A stretch of 64,000 nt of DNA from NCBI GenBank assembly GCA_947498155.1, contig CANMJD010000004.1:1-64000 (forward strand). The letters are read 5' to 3'. Below are positions 1-9,595 of the stretch, piece after piece (the stretch's first letter is position 1; every line of letters starts with the position of its first letter). This DNA comes from an uncultured Pseudoruegeria sp. (GTDB lineage: Bacteria; Pseudomonadota; Alphaproteobacteria; Rhodobacterales; Rhodobacteraceae). The position numbers and the translations under genes are program-made. The notes under the pieces were generated by a model. The model did no database searches, was not told the origin of the DNA, and was given only the letters and a program-made list of their open reading frames with translations.

Positions 1-423
1 CAGCTCTTCGTCGTCAACCTGGTCCACTTTGTTCATGTAAACAACCATGTGCGGGATGCCAACCTGGCGACCCAGCAGGATGTGCTCACGTGTCTGTGGC
101 ATAGGACCATCGGCTGCGTTCACAACCAGGATCGCGCCATCCATCTGCGCCGCACCGGTGATCATGTTTTTCACATAGTCAGCGTGGCCGGGGCAGTCAA
201 CGTGGGCGTAGTGACGGCCTTCGGTTTCATATTCAACGTGCGCCGTCGAAATGGTGATACCGCGGGCTTTCTCTTCGGGCGCGCCGTCGATTTCGTCATA
301 GGCTTTGAAGTCACCAAATTGCTTGGTGATCGCCGCTGTCAGAGTAGTTTTACCGTGGTCAACGTGGCCGATTGTGCCAATATTGACGTGCGGTTTATTG
401 CGCTCAAACTTTTCCTTAGCCAT
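1..423 (-). CDS. tuf: Elongation factor Tu, 5' part (runs off left edge)
   Basis: Delivers aminoacyl-tRNA to the ribosome as a GTPase. The first 141 codons are present and the rest lies beyond base 1. The protein starts [19 protein letters not shown]. The P-loop GHVDHGKT is at residues 19-26, followed by the switch-I RGITI and the DCPGH motif of the G domain. The start is the ATG read from 421-423. The 79-bp leader to the upstream lipoprotein gene contains a short GGGCC/GGCCC stem but no convincing promoter. No ribosomal-protein or nusG neighbours are visible, so which tuf copy this is cannot be told. Confidence 0.98.
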   Translation of the reverse strand, partial: MAKEKFERNKPHVNIGTIGHVDHGKTTLTAAITKQFGDFKAYDEIDGAPEEKARGITISTAHVEYETEGRHYAHVDCPGHADYVKNMITGAAQMDGAILVVNAADGPMPQTREHILLGRQVGIPHMVVYMNKVDQVDDEEL

Positions 424-502
424 GGTATTGGCACCTTTTATTGGGGGGCCACGCGGGCCCGAGTCATCATCGCGCGCTCGTTACGAGGTTGCGAAAGAAA
501 AA

Positions 503-1138
503 TCAAGGGGCAGCTGCGTTTACTGCGGCTTCTCCGGCTTCTTCTGACAGGGGACGCAGCCCGTCTTCGGGCTCTGCCTCATCAATCACAGCGGGCTTAT
601 TGAACCATTCGGGGTTTTCTTCGAGCCATTGCTGGATTTCTCGCGCCCCAATCCGCGCCATGGCCGTCATTTGTTCTTCGGCGGACATCGTCAGGCCAGA
701 GCCGATCATGCCTTCCGGCGTCAGCGCTTCCAAGATGGTGATCTGCTTTGGTTCGCTGGTCAGTTTCACGCCTTCAGCGTCATCCCAGATATTTACCACC
801 ACAACCAAAACCGATTTCGGTGAGGCCAGCACCGGTACGCCCGGCGCAGCAACCACATAGCCGACGATTTTAACGCCCATATGGTAGAACCGGCCACCAT
901 CGTAGCGTCCGAACCGCTCTTCCATTGCGGCGTCCATGATGGTTTCCCACTGTTCTTCGCTCACGCTTTTGGACAACGGGCCTACGGTCGCATCATCGGC
1001 CACAACAACCAGATGCCCCAAACGGAATTCGCCCAGATCGGCTTTGGCTTCGATTTCATCCGGCACGCCGGTACAGGACGCCAGAAGGGCGGTTGCAGCC
1101 AAGGCAGCCATCGTACGGCCAAAGGGGATGCGGATCAT
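503..1138 (-). CDS. Predicted lipoprotein of unknown function
   Basis: 211 residues beginning with a charged stretch and hydrophobic segment that ends in a lipobox, LLASC with Cys22, so the mature protein is probably membrane-anchored. The body is acidic and hydrophilic, has a short valine-rich strand (near residue 110), and ends in an Ala/Glu-rich tail. The ATG at 1138 has a GGAGG Shine-Dalgarno seven bases upstream. It lies upstream of tuf on the same strand and divergent from the P450 genes. I do not recognise a named family. Only the export prediction is supported. Confidence 0.75.
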   Translation of the reverse strand: MIRIPFGRTMAALAATALLASCTGVPDEIEAKADLGEFRLGHLVVVADDATVGPLSKSVSEEQWETIMDAAMEERFGRYDGGRFYHMGVKIVGYVVAAPGVPVLASPKSVLVVVVNIWDDAEGVKLTSEPKQITILEALTPEGMIGSGLTMSAEEQMTAMARIGAREIQQWLEENPEWFNKPAVIDEAEPEDGLRPLSEEAGEAAVNAAAP

Positions 1139-1195
1139 TGAATGCCTCCAGAACTAGGGTTGGACGTCGATACCCCAGAACAGAAAGACGCGCAA

Positions 1196-1223
1196 TTGCC
1201 GTGCGGGTTTCGTGATATATATC
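1196..1223 (+). promoter_or_regulatory. Possible sigma70 promoter for the P450 pair
   Basis: TTGCCG at 1196-1201 is followed 16 bases later by TATATC (1218-1223) inside an AT-rich GATATATATC run. It lies just upstream of the first P450 gene and its AAGGAG Shine-Dalgarno. This is the only AT-rich box in the 103-bp divergent gap. It is a by-eye prediction. Confidence 0.35.
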
Positions 1224-1241
1224 TTAAAGTAAGGAGTACAA

Positions 1242-2615
1242 ATGATGTCCGACAGCACGCCGCACCCGGCTCGGGTGCCTCTGGTGACCAAACCCATGGG
1301 AATTTGGCGTTCCTTCCAAAAATCCCGTCAGAACCTGTTGGAGATCATTCCGGATCTCGCCACACGCCAACCGATTGTATCGGGGCGCACGGGCAAACGC
1401 TGGCATATGGTGATGGACCCGGACAGCCTGAAGCGTGTGTTGCGTGACAAGCTGCCGGATTACCCAAAGTCGGACGTCACAAAGAACATCCTTCGCCCCG
1501 CCATTGGCGAAAGCCTGTTTATCGCCGAAGGCGCGCATTGGCATTGGCAACGCCGCGCCGCCGCGCCGACATTTTCCCATCGCAACATCGCCAACCTTGG
1601 TCCGGTGATGACGGCTGCGGCAGAAAACACCTGCGCCCGCCTGAATGCCATCACCCCACACGGTCGTAGCGCCCGCGCCGATCTGTTTGAGGAAATGGTC
1701 ACCGCAACTTTTGAAGTGATCTCGGAGGTGACCTTTTCCGGCGGAGAGGCCTTTGATCGCACCGAAGTGCATAAGGCAATTGATTCCTATATCGCCCAAA
1801 CCGCCCGCATTTCTATTCTGGACATGTTTGGCGCGCCCAATTGGGTGCCACGACCGGGTCGGGTGTTGTCTGGCTCTGCCCTCAAAACCATGAAACGGCT
1901 GTCAGATCGCGCCATCGAAGACCGTCGCGCCCAGCCGCCCAAAGAGCAGCTAGACCTTTTGGATTTGATGATGGCGGGTAGCGATCCTGAAACAAAACGC
2001 AGCATGAGCACATCCGAGCTGCGCGACAATCTTTTGACTTTTATCGTCGCAGGCCATGAAACCACTGCCCTGACCCTAAGCTGGGCGCTGTATCTGTGCG
2101 CCTTTGATCCCGAGGTGCAGCAAAAAGCCCGTGCCGAGGCGCAGACCGCGCTTGGCAGCAGGGCCGCCACCGCTGATGATTTGGGGAAGTTGCCCTATAT
2201 CCGGTCGATCATAGACGAAACTCTGCGTCTGTATCCGCCCGCAGCCTTCCTGTCGCGCACCGCCCAAAAGCCCGACCGGCTCTGCGGACGAGAGATCAGG
2301 CGCGGTGATACGGTCATGATCCCTGTCTATGCCCTGCATCGTCATCACAAACTCTGGGATGACCCCGACGCCTTTCGGCCCGCGCGGTTCAAAGACCCAA
2401 AGGCGATAAAGCGCTTTACCTATCTGCCTTTTGGCGATGGCCCGCGCATCTGTATCGGAGCTGGTTTTGCGGTTCAGGAAGCGGTCATCATTCTGGCAAC
2501 CTTGCTGGCCCGATTCCGCTTTGATTTGCTCAAAAACATCGCCCCAAAACCGGTTATGATCCTGACCTTGCGGCCCGAAGGAGGCGTGCATCTAAGGGTT
2601 ACGCCGCTGAAGTGA
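1242..2615 (+). CDS. Cytochrome P450 (first of tandem pair)
   Basis: Haem-thiolate monooxygenase of 457 residues with every core motif: I-helix AGHETT at 270-275, K-helix ETLR at 326-329, and the haem-binding loop FGDGPRICIG with the thiolate Cys404. There is no membrane anchor and no fused reductase, so it needs separate electron-transfer partners, none of which is encoded in this window. The start ATG at 1242 has AAGGAG five bases upstream; a second ATG follows directly. It is paralogous to the next gene, with Cys404 at the identical position, which indicates a local duplication. Substrate unknown; the fold resembles fatty-acid and terpene-type bacterial P450s. Confidence 0.95.
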   Translation: MMSDSTPHPARVPLVTKPMGIWRSFQKSRQNLLEIIPDLATRQPIVSGRTGKRWHMVMDPDSLKRVLRDKLPDYPKSDVTKNILRPAIGESLFIAEGAHWHWQRRAAAPTFSHRNIANLGPVMTAAAENTCARLNAITPHGRSARADLFEEMVTATFEVISEVTFSGGEAFDRTEVHKAIDSYIAQTARISILDMFGAPNWVPRPGRVLSGSALKTMKRLSDRAIEDRRAQPPKEQLDLLDLMMAGSDPETKRSMSTSELRDNLLTFIVAGHETTALTLSWALYLCAFDPEVQQKARAEAQTALGSRAATADDLGKLPYIRSIIDETLRLYPPAAFLSRTAQKPDRLCGREIRRGDTVMIPVYALHRHHKLWDDPDAFRPARFKDPKAIKRFTYLPFGDGPRICIGAGFAVQEAVIILATLLARFRFDLLKNIAPKPVMILTLRPEGGVHLRVTPLK

Positions 2616-2685
2616 AGCTATTGTAAATCAGCCTTTCCCCTTTGTGCGGAAACCGATTAACTTGCGGGAAATTTAGAGGTTTACA

Positions 2686-4074
2686 GTGTCAGATTCCGTT
2701 GAGAAATTCCCCGCCAAAGTCCCCTTGAGAGTCAAACCCTGGGGCGCAACCGGAGTTCTGAAGTTTCTGAAAGCAGCGCGACGCAACCTGATAGAGCTGA
2801 TTCCGCAAACCGCTGTGGAACAACCCATGCTCTCTAGTATTGGTCGCCGCCGCTGGCATATGGTCATGGACCCGGCTGCGCTGCGCCACATTCTGAAGGA
2901 TAAGGTCGACAGCTACCCCAAGGCCGATGTGGCGGTGAACATTCTACGCGAAGCCGTGGGCGATAGCGTTTTTCTGGCCCATGGGCCACATTGGCTCTGG
3001 CAACGCCGATTGGCTGCACCGGTGTTTTCGCACCGCAATATCGCCAATCTCTCGCCAGTGATGACCGCCGCCGCTGCACGCAATGTTCAAAAGCTTTCTC
3101 ACTTGTCCGAAGGCGCGGAATTCGATGTTTACCCGATGATGGTGCAAACCACCTTTGAGGTAATTTCCGATGTCACCCTATCTGGCGACGAAGCGATCAG
3201 CCGCAAACAGATGCATCACGCGCTGGATGCCTTTATCGAGCGCACAGGGCGGGTGTCGTTTCTGGATGCCCTCGGCGTGCCAACCTGGGTGCCGCGCCCG
3301 TCACGGCTGATCCATTCCAGCGAATTCAAGAACCTTAAACGCATTGCCGATAAAGCCATTGATACACGCCGCGAAAGGGGCAGCCTGCCGGTGCCCGATC
3401 TGCTGGATTTGTTTCTTTCCGGCGAAGACCCTGTCAGCAAACGCAAAATGACAACGGCCGAACTGCGCGACAACCTGTTGACCTTTATCGTTGCCGGCCA
3501 TGAAACAAGCGCGCTGGCATTAGCGTGGTCGCTGTATCTCTGCGGTTTTGACCCCAAAGTCCAAGAAGCCGCCGCACAAGAGGCCAAAGAAGTGTTGCAG
3601 GGGCGAACAGCCGTTTATGAAGACGTCGCCAAGCTTCCCCTGACCCGTCAAATCATCGAAGAGGCCATGCGGCTTTATCCGCCTGTGGCAATGATGGTCC
3701 GCACCGCCAAGGAAGATGATGAAATCATCGGCCATTCCGTCCGCAAGGGCGACCCGATGATGCTGCCGGTCTATGCCCTGCACCGCAATCACCGGCTTTG
3801 GCAGAACCCTGACCAGTTTGACCCCAGCCGTTTTGCCGATCGCAAATCCATAGACCGCTTTTCCTATATTCCTTTTGGCGATGGCCCCCGCATCTGCATC
3901 GGGGCCGGTTTTGCCATTCAGGAGGCAGTGATTATTCTGGGCACATTGCTGTCGCAATACAGGTTTGAAGCGGTGGACGGCAAAGAGCCGAAACCCGTCA
4001 TGCTGCTGACCTTGCGCCCCGAGGGCGGGGTCTGGCTCAGAGTTCATAAACGGGCGGAAGATACCGCTGCCTAA
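2686..4074 (+). CDS. Cytochrome P450 (second of tandem pair)
   Basis: 462 residues, clearly homologous to the upstream P450 along its whole length (shared stretches such as FSHRNIAN, LLTFIVAGHET, FGDGPRICIGAGFA). I-helix AGHETS is at 270-275, EAMR at 326-329, haem ligand Cys404. The start is GTG at 2686 with AGAGGT seven bases upstream, 70 bp after the first gene, so co-transcription is likely. The stop overlaps the convergent M48 peptidase stop in the four bases CTAA (4071-4074), leaving no room for a terminator between them. No ferredoxin or reductase gene is nearby. Confidence 0.95.
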   Translation: MSDSVEKFPAKVPLRVKPWGATGVLKFLKAARRNLIELIPQTAVEQPMLSSIGRRRWHMVMDPAALRHILKDKVDSYPKADVAVNILREAVGDSVFLAHGPHWLWQRRLAAPVFSHRNIANLSPVMTAAAARNVQKLSHLSEGAEFDVYPMMVQTTFEVISDVTLSGDEAISRKQMHHALDAFIERTGRVSFLDALGVPTWVPRPSRLIHSSEFKNLKRIADKAIDTRRERGSLPVPDLLDLFLSGEDPVSKRKMTTAELRDNLLTFIVAGHETSALALAWSLYLCGFDPKVQEAAAQEAKEVLQGRTAVYEDVAKLPLTRQIIEEAMRLYPPVAMMVRTAKEDDEIIGHSVRKGDPMMLPVYALHRNHRLWQNPDQFDPSRFADRKSIDRFSYIPFGDGPRICIGAGFAIQEAVIILGTLLSQYRFEAVDGKEPKPVMLLTLRPEGGVWLRVHKRAEDTAA

Positions 4075-5249
4075 TCGCAGATACTTTTAAGCGCCTGCCA
4101 CTGATCCTGCGTTAAGGACGGGGTTGTTTCACCGGCGGGTAAAGCCTCTTGGCGCACGATAGAAATCCGGTCCTGTGTTAGGGGATGCGAGAGGAAATAA
4201 CGCAGATAGCCTACGGTATCGGCTTCATCCTCACCTTTACCTTCGGGATCACCGCCTTCGGACTGCTGCAACCGCGTGAACATCAGGGCCATGGCTTCGG
4301 GATCAATCTGTGCGGCCTCCAACCGGCGCAGCCCAAACGCATCCGCTTCCAGCTCTGCGGTTTGCGAATAATTCGCCGCTATCAGCTTTTCGGTCAGCAA
4401 CAAAACAACAGCCCCACCGGCGAAATCCCCCAGCAACAGTCCCAGAATGCCGATCGACCCCGCAGAGCGCAGGGCATGGCGGGTAGGATCATGGGACACA
4501 ACATGGCCGATTTCATGGGCCATGACGCTGGCCAGTTCATCGGGGGAGTCCGTGGCCTCTAGCATACCGCGGAAAAATACGATGATCCCGCCAGGAAGCG
4601 CAAAAGCATTCACCATCGGATCATCCAGCACATGAAACTGCAGCGGATGATCCAGTTCCACACCAAGGGTAATCCGCTCTGCCATCGCATTCAGCGCGGC
4701 AACACCAGCCGCAGTCTCGCAGACCGCGAGCGGTAGGACCGGATCTTCGGAGAGGGCGGAACGAATTTGCTCAAAGGTGGTTTCCCCAAGCGCGCGTTCA
4801 CCCTGTGGCGGCAGCCGTTCGGCCATTTGATCGGCAAGGCTGGGGATCAGTACAAACAGGATCAGAGCAACAGAGGCCATCGCAGCAAGTGACCACAACA
4901 GGATTTTGCCCCGCTTGATCGGGCGTTCCTTGCGTAGAGGCGCAGCACAGCGGGCCAGCAACAGGCGCGTGGTTTCAGGGTCACTGATATAAAGCCGTGC
5001 CAGATTCTCCAGCCCCAATTGCTTTAATACAATCCCTTCCGGCCCCGCCTGATCACGCAGCCGCCGGATTTCTGTCAATGGCCATGCGGCGCGTTCTGCC
5101 CCGTCTTCGGTGATCAGCAGGGACTCGGGCTGGCGGGACTCATCAATGGACAAGGAAACATTGCGGGGCGTTGCGATTTCAGAGTCGACATAGGTCGCCT
5201 CACCGTGAAAGACCGGTGGCGTTGCGCCGATATGGATGCGCATCCCCAT
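4071..5249 (-). CDS. M48 family zinc metallopeptidase, membrane-bound
   Basis: 392 residues. The N-terminal third is a soluble region rich in beta-type sequence, followed by one membrane segment near residues 115-138 (ILLWSLAAMASVALILFVLI). The M48 peptidase domain carries the zinc motif HEIGH, His245-Glu246-His249, with downstream ELEADAFGL supplying the third ligand Glu. This layout matches M48 proteases with N-terminal extensions that act at the membrane or in the periplasm. The start overlaps the DUF898 gene stop by one base (TGATG), so the pair is translationally coupled and may act together in envelope quality control. Confidence 0.9.
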   Translation of the reverse strand: MGMRIHIGATPPVFHGEATYVDSEIATPRNVSLSIDESRQPESLLITEDGAERAAWPLTEIRRLRDQAGPEGIVLKQLGLENLARLYISDPETTRLLLARCAAPLRKERPIKRGKILLWSLAAMASVALILFVLIPSLADQMAERLPPQGERALGETTFEQIRSALSEDPVLPLAVCETAAGVAALNAMAERITLGVELDHPLQFHVLDDPMVNAFALPGGIIVFFRGMLEATDSPDELASVMAHEIGHVVSHDPTRHALRSAGSIGILGLLLGDFAGGAVVLLLTEKLIAANYSQTAELEADAFGLRRLEAAQIDPEAMALMFTRLQQSEGGDPEGKGEDEADTVGYLRYFLSHPLTQDRISIVRQEALPAGETTPSLTQDQWQALKSICD

Positions 5250-6418
5250 CAGAACGCCGCCCCGACATCCAAAGCATCGGCAAAGCCCTCGGCTTCGGCA
5301 AATTCGTCGCGGTCCCGCTGGGCAACTTCACCGATTTTATCGCCATTCAAAATGGTTAGCGTTTGCGCGTAATGCGCGGTTAGCGGCAGGGTCAACATGA
5401 TCTGGGTCAGCACCCCGTAAAAGGTGAAAAGGGCGAAATACAGCGGGGCCGCGATCAGAAAATAGAGCCACGATGGACCGGAGGCCGTCACCTCTTCGCT
5501 TAGGGCGCTCGGATCAATCGCCAGCAAGGCAAAGATCATCACCGCCCCGCCAAGAACCGCCACCACTAGCGCGATGACAAACCACCCGCGCAGATAAATC
5601 CAAAGCACGCGTCCTGTGCGGGGATTGGCATCAAAGCCGATCACGCCCAGCGCTTTATGGTTGCTCAAGTAGCGGAAGGTTTCCACTTTGTATGACACCC
5701 AGCCATACAGAACCCAGGGCAGCGAAACCCCTAGCCCATAAAGGGCTTCGGGCGCGGCGCCGGTGAACCCAACAAGGGCAAAAACAGCGGTGCTGAGCAC
5801 GCCGATCAACTGGTGGGTCATCGCACCGTACATGCCCCGCCATGTACCGCCCTGCTCAAATGCAGCAGAGCCGTAGCGCGTGCGATCCGCACGGTATTTT
5901 TCCAGATAAAACGTCTGGCGCGGCAACAGCAAACCAAGGCTCAAGATCGTGACGCACCAATGGGCAATACAACGCCACGCATAGCCCCAAGCACCCTTTT
6001 CCACACCAAAGCGGATACCCCGCCAGCGGGTGCGCGCCACGATGTAGCGCCGCGCCCGATAGCGGGCAAAAAACACAATGGGCAGCACGCCAAGAAAGGA
6101 AATGATATAGGCCGCTGCCGCAGAGTTCAGCAGCGAGAAAGACACAAACATCAGCAGCAGGTTCACAATGCCGATGTAAAACGCCATCACCACCACGGCG
6201 ATCAGAAACCCCAAGAGTTTTTCCAGCGGATCACCGGCATATTCCAGTGGCAAGCCACCCGGGCGCACGGCCGACCAATACCAGCGGCGCAGCCGCGTTT
6301 TCATCCAGAACCGGTAAATGCCGAGCGTCACAATGGTGAGCAAGGTTGTGCGCAGAGCCAGCCCGAAAAGTGCCTTGCGGCGGCCAACAAATTCGGTATC
6401 CAAATCCGTGGCCGCCAT
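5249..6418 (-). CDS. DUF898 (YjgN-like) multi-pass membrane protein
   Basis: 389 residues with several long hydrophobic segments, the first around residues 18-36. The early motif LGIYRFWMKTRLRRWYWSA and the later RYIVARTRWRGIRFG are typical of the DUF898/YjgN family of inner-membrane proteins, whose biochemical role is not established. It lies between parC and the M48 peptidase gene, 3 bp after the parC stop and overlapping the peptidase start by one base, so the three genes are probably one transcript. Confidence 0.88.
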   Translation of the reverse strand: MAATDLDTEFVGRRKALFGLALRTTLLTIVTLGIYRFWMKTRLRRWYWSAVRPGGLPLEYAGDPLEKLLGFLIAVVVMAFYIGIVNLLLMFVSFSLLNSAAAAYIISFLGVLPIVFFARYRARRYIVARTRWRGIRFGVEKGAWGYAWRCIAHWCVTILSLGLLLPRQTFYLEKYRADRTRYGSAAFEQGGTWRGMYGAMTHQLIGVLSTAVFALVGFTGAAPEALYGLGVSLPWVLYGWVSYKVETFRYLSNHKALGVIGFDANPRTGRVLWIYLRGWFVIALVVAVLGGAVMIFALLAIDPSALSEEVTASGPSWLYFLIAAPLYFALFTFYGVLTQIMLTLPLTAHYAQTLTILNGDKIGEVAQRDRDEFAEAEGFADALDVGAAF

Positions 6419-6421
6419 CGC

Positions 6422-8770
6422 TTAGCTAAACTTATTGTCGCGCGGGAACCCGTGGGGCACGGTTTTACCAACCGAGGCCCGCTTGCCCAGCCAGTTGCTC
6501 ATGTCAGACTCGGTCCGGTTGCCCCCGCCTTGGCGGGTCCAACTCAGACCCTCGGCCATTGTAAAGGTCGTGACATCAGACATGCCGCCATCCAGTTCCA
6601 GCGTGCCCTGTTTACCCCGCGCCATGCCGTATTTCTGCAGGCGCACGCCTTTGCCGCGCCCCAGTTCGGGCAGTTCGGTGATCGGGAACACCAGCAAACG
6701 CCGGTTCTGGCTGACAATGGCCACATGGTCGCCAATTACCGGTTTACAGATTACCGCACGATCATCACCCTTGACGTTAAGCACCTGTTTCCCGCTACGG
6801 GTCTGGGCGATCACATCGGGTTGGGACACGATAAACCCGTCGCCCGCCGTGGACGCCAGCAACAGCTTGCTGTCCGGTTTATGCACAAACAGATCGACGA
6901 TTTCGGCCTCATTCGGCAGATCCACCATCAAGCGCAATGGCTCGCCCATGCCGCGCCCGCCCGGCAGGTTGGAAGCACTGATCGTGTAGAACCGGCCATT
7001 GCTGCCAAAGACCAGAATCCGGTCGGTGGTTTCAGCATGAAAAATGAACCGCCCCTCGTCGCCGTCTTTGAATTTCAGCGCCTGATCCAGAGCAATGTGC
7101 CCCTTCATCGCCCGAATCCAGCCCATTTTAGAGCAGACAACCGTGATCGGCTCACGCTCGATCATCGCCTCAAGGGGGACTTCTTCGACTTCTGTCGCTT
7201 CGGCAAACTGGGTCCGGCGCGCGCCGCCTTCATAATCTTTGCCGAATTTCTTTTTGGTTTCCTTCAGCTGCTGGCTGATCACATCCCACTGGCGCGGCTC
7301 ACTGCCCAACAGGTCGATGATCTCACCGCGCTCAGCCCGAAGGGCATCCCGCTCACGGATCAGTTCCATTTCTTCCAGACGCCGCAAAGACCGCAGACGC
7401 ATGTTCAAAATCGCCTCGGCCTGCACCTCGGTCAACACAATCAGCCCGTCGCCCTTTACCGGCAACGGCGAGACATAATCGACTTCGGAGGTGGCCCGCG
7501 CGATTTTGACGTCCCAATCCTGCGCCATCAGCGCGGCTTTGGGTTCATCATCATAGCGGATAATATCGATCACCCGATCCAGATTAAGGAAGGCGATGAT
7601 AAAGCCGTCCAAGACCTCGAGCCGGTGGTCGATCTTTTCCAGACGGTGTTGGCTGCGGCGCTGCAATACATCGCGCCGGTGGTCCAGAAACGCGCGCAGC
7701 ACTTCTTTCATCGAGCAGACTTTGGGTGTGCGCCCGTCGATCAGCACGTTCATGTTCAGACTAAAGCGCACCTCGAGGTCGGTGGTGCGGAACAACATGC
7801 CCATGAGCATATCGGGATCGACGTTCTTGGACTTCGGCTCAAGAACCACCCGTACATCGTCGGCGGATTCATCACGCACATCGCCCAGAATCGGAATTTT
7901 CTTCAGCTGGATTACTTCGGCGATCTTCTCGATCAACTTGGATTTCTGCACCTGATAGGGAATCTCGGTGACAATAATCTGCCACTGACCCCGACCCAGA
8001 TCCTCGATTTCCCATTTACAACGCAGCCGGAAAGACCCCCGCCCCGTGCGATAGGCTGTGGCGATGTTTTCACGCGGCTCGACAATCACGCCTCCGGTCG
8101 GAAAATCCGGCCCCGGCACATAGTTGAGCAAGGTTTCATCGCGCACATCCGGCGTTTTCACCATATGCAGACAGGCGTCGATCAATTCGGAAATATTATG
8201 TGGCGCGATATTGGTCGCCATGCCCACCGCGATCCCGCTGGACCCGTTCGCCAGCAGGTTCGGAAAAGACGCTGGCAACACCTCGGGCTCGCTCAGCGTA
8301 CCGTCGTAATTCTCTCTGAAATCAACAGCGTTCTCGGAGAGCCCTTCCAGCAGCGCCTCGGCCGCGGCGGTCATACGGGCCTCTGTGTATCGGCTGGCCG
8401 CAGGGTTATCGCCGTCGATATTGCCAAAGTTGCCCTGCCCGTCCACCAACGGATAGCGCACGGCAAAATCCTGTGCCAGACGCGCCATGGCGTCATAGAT
8501 CGCGGCATCGCCATGGGGGTGGTAATTCCCCATCACATCGCCGCTGATCTTGGCAGATTTACGGAAACCCCCATTGCTGGCCAGTTTCAGCTCGCGCATG
8601 GCATATAGAATCCGCCGATGCACCGGCTTGAGCCCGTCGCGCGCATCCGGCAAGGCCCGATGCATGATGGTCGACAGAGCATAGGTCAGGTATCGCTCCC
8701 CGATGGCGCGGCGCAAGGGTTCGGCTATTTCGTTGGGGCCCATGTTGGGGTCATCTATCAGATCGTTCAT
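6422..8770 (-). CDS. parC: DNA topoisomerase IV subunit A
   Basis: Breakage-reunion subunit of topoisomerase IV, which decatenates daughter chromosomes with ParE. It has the N-terminal type IIA core (LTYALSTIMHRALPDARDGLKPVHRRIL), the active-site Tyr in AASRYTEARM, and a C-terminal beta-pinwheel with degenerate repeats. About 782 residues, which is ParC-like rather than GyrA-like in length. Two starts are possible: ATG 8770 (MNDLIDDP, used here) or an in-frame GTG at 8788; neither has a strong Shine-Dalgarno. parE is not in the window. Confidence 0.95.
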   Translation of the reverse strand: MNDLIDDPNMGPNEIAEPLRRAIGERYLTYALSTIMHRALPDARDGLKPVHRRILYAMRELKLASNGGFRKSAKISGDVMGNYHPHGDAAIYDAMARLAQDFAVRYPLVDGQGNFGNIDGDNPAASRYTEARMTAAAEALLEGLSENAVDFRENYDGTLSEPEVLPASFPNLLANGSSGIAVGMATNIAPHNISELIDACLHMVKTPDVRDETLLNYVPGPDFPTGGVIVEPRENIATAYRTGRGSFRLRCKWEIEDLGRGQWQIIVTEIPYQVQKSKLIEKIAEVIQLKKIPILGDVRDESADDVRVVLEPKSKNVDPDMLMGMLFRTTDLEVRFSLNMNVLIDGRTPKVCSMKEVLRAFLDHRRDVLQRRSQHRLEKIDHRLEVLDGFIIAFLNLDRVIDIIRYDDEPKAALMAQDWDVKIARATSEVDYVSPLPVKGDGLIVLTEVQAEAILNMRLRSLRRLEEMELIRERDALRAERGEIIDLLGSEPRQWDVISQQLKETKKKFGKDYEGGARRTQFAEATEVEEVPLEAMIEREPITVVCSKMGWIRAMKGHIALDQALKFKDGDEGRFIFHAETTDRILVFGSNGRFYTISASNLPGGRGMGEPLRLMVDLPNEAEIVDLFVHKPDSKLLLASTAGDGFIVSQPDVIAQTRSGKQVLNVKGDDRAVICKPVIGDHVAIVSQNRRLLVFPITELPELGRGKGVRLQKYGMARGKQGTLELDGGMSDVTTFTMAEGLSWTRQGGGNRTESDMSNWLGKRASVGKTVPHGFPRDNKFS

Positions 8771-8961
8771 AGATAATGTGATACCCACCCACAGCTTGCA
8801 GGTAAAGCGCCAACGCCCGGTTTGGGAAAGATCGCTGACTCTTCCCCGTGAAACGCCATCAAGAGCCTGCCAACATTGGGGCTCGCGTTGCTCGACTCAG
8901 CGAAATCCGCTATGATGAGCCTATTATGAGTAGGGGTTTGTAGGCCTCAAAGGTGATTATT

Positions 8962-9504
8962 ATGTTTCGATTATTAGCAGTGTTGGGTGCCAGTTTGCTT
9001 GGCGTTTTTATGCTAGTGCCCGATCAGGAAAAACAGATCAAACAACCGGCTGTTGCCCGCGCCGAAACGGCACAAATTGTGTTGGCCCCAGCCGATAGCT
9101 CCCCAGCGAAACTGATCCTTGCCGCGCAGGAAGGGCCAGTAACCCTTGCCGAATCAACGACGCCCAAAGTCTTCCCGCCCAAAAACCGGGTGGCAAAGAT
9201 GACCTCTGCCCCATTGGATGCGCCAATGCTGGCGGTCTCTTCCAGCGATGCCCCTGCGGGCTATGTCGCAAAAAATCGCGCCCCCAAGCAGGCCGTTGCG
9301 GCAGTCGGCTCGGATAACCTGCGCTATGTGTCCGGCAATAGCGTGAACATGCGCTCCGGTCCGTCTACCAGCAACGCTGTCATCCGCGCCCTTGGACGCG
9401 GTGCGGCCACCGAATTGATCGGTCAGGAAAACGGCTGGGCCCATATCCGAGATCTAAGTTCGGGCGACACAGGCTATATGTCAGCCAAGTTCCTATCTAG
9501 ATAA
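8962..9504 (+). CDS. Exported protein with bacterial SH3 domain
   Basis: 180 residues. An N-terminal hydrophobic signal or anchor (FRLLAVLGASLLGVFML) is followed by a low-complexity Ala/Pro/Lys linker. A C-terminal bacterial SH3 domain occupies about residues 117-180 (VNMRSGPSTSNAVI, GWAHI, GYMSAKFL). Such SH3b domains usually bind peptidoglycan or envelope partners. I chose ATG 8962 because AAAGG lies about 8 bases upstream; an in-frame GTG at 8953 would add three residues and lacks a ribosome-binding site. It stands alone between parC (divergent) and an SDR gene. Confidence 0.82.
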   Translation: MFRLLAVLGASLLGVFMLVPDQEKQIKQPAVARAETAQIVLAPADSSPAKLILAAQEGPVTLAESTTPKVFPPKNRVAKMTSAPLDAPMLAVSSSDAPAGYVAKNRAPKQAVAAVGSDNLRYVSGNSVNMRSGPSTSNAVIRALGRGAATELIGQENGWAHIRDLSSGDTGYMSAKFLSR

Positions 9505-9595
9505 GGCCATTGTGATCTGCTCGCGCCACTATCGGGTTTTCATTCCGAATTGCCGCGCTACTGTCCTGTGAACAAAAGACTTCCGCAGGAACAAG

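Noticed and set aside
5813-8608. 931-codon open frame on the plus strand, antisense to DUF898 and parC
   Set aside because: It mirrors the codon pattern of strongly supported parC, has unusual His/Gln/Arg-rich composition and no recognisable domain or ribosome-binding site. A by-product of high-GC coding.
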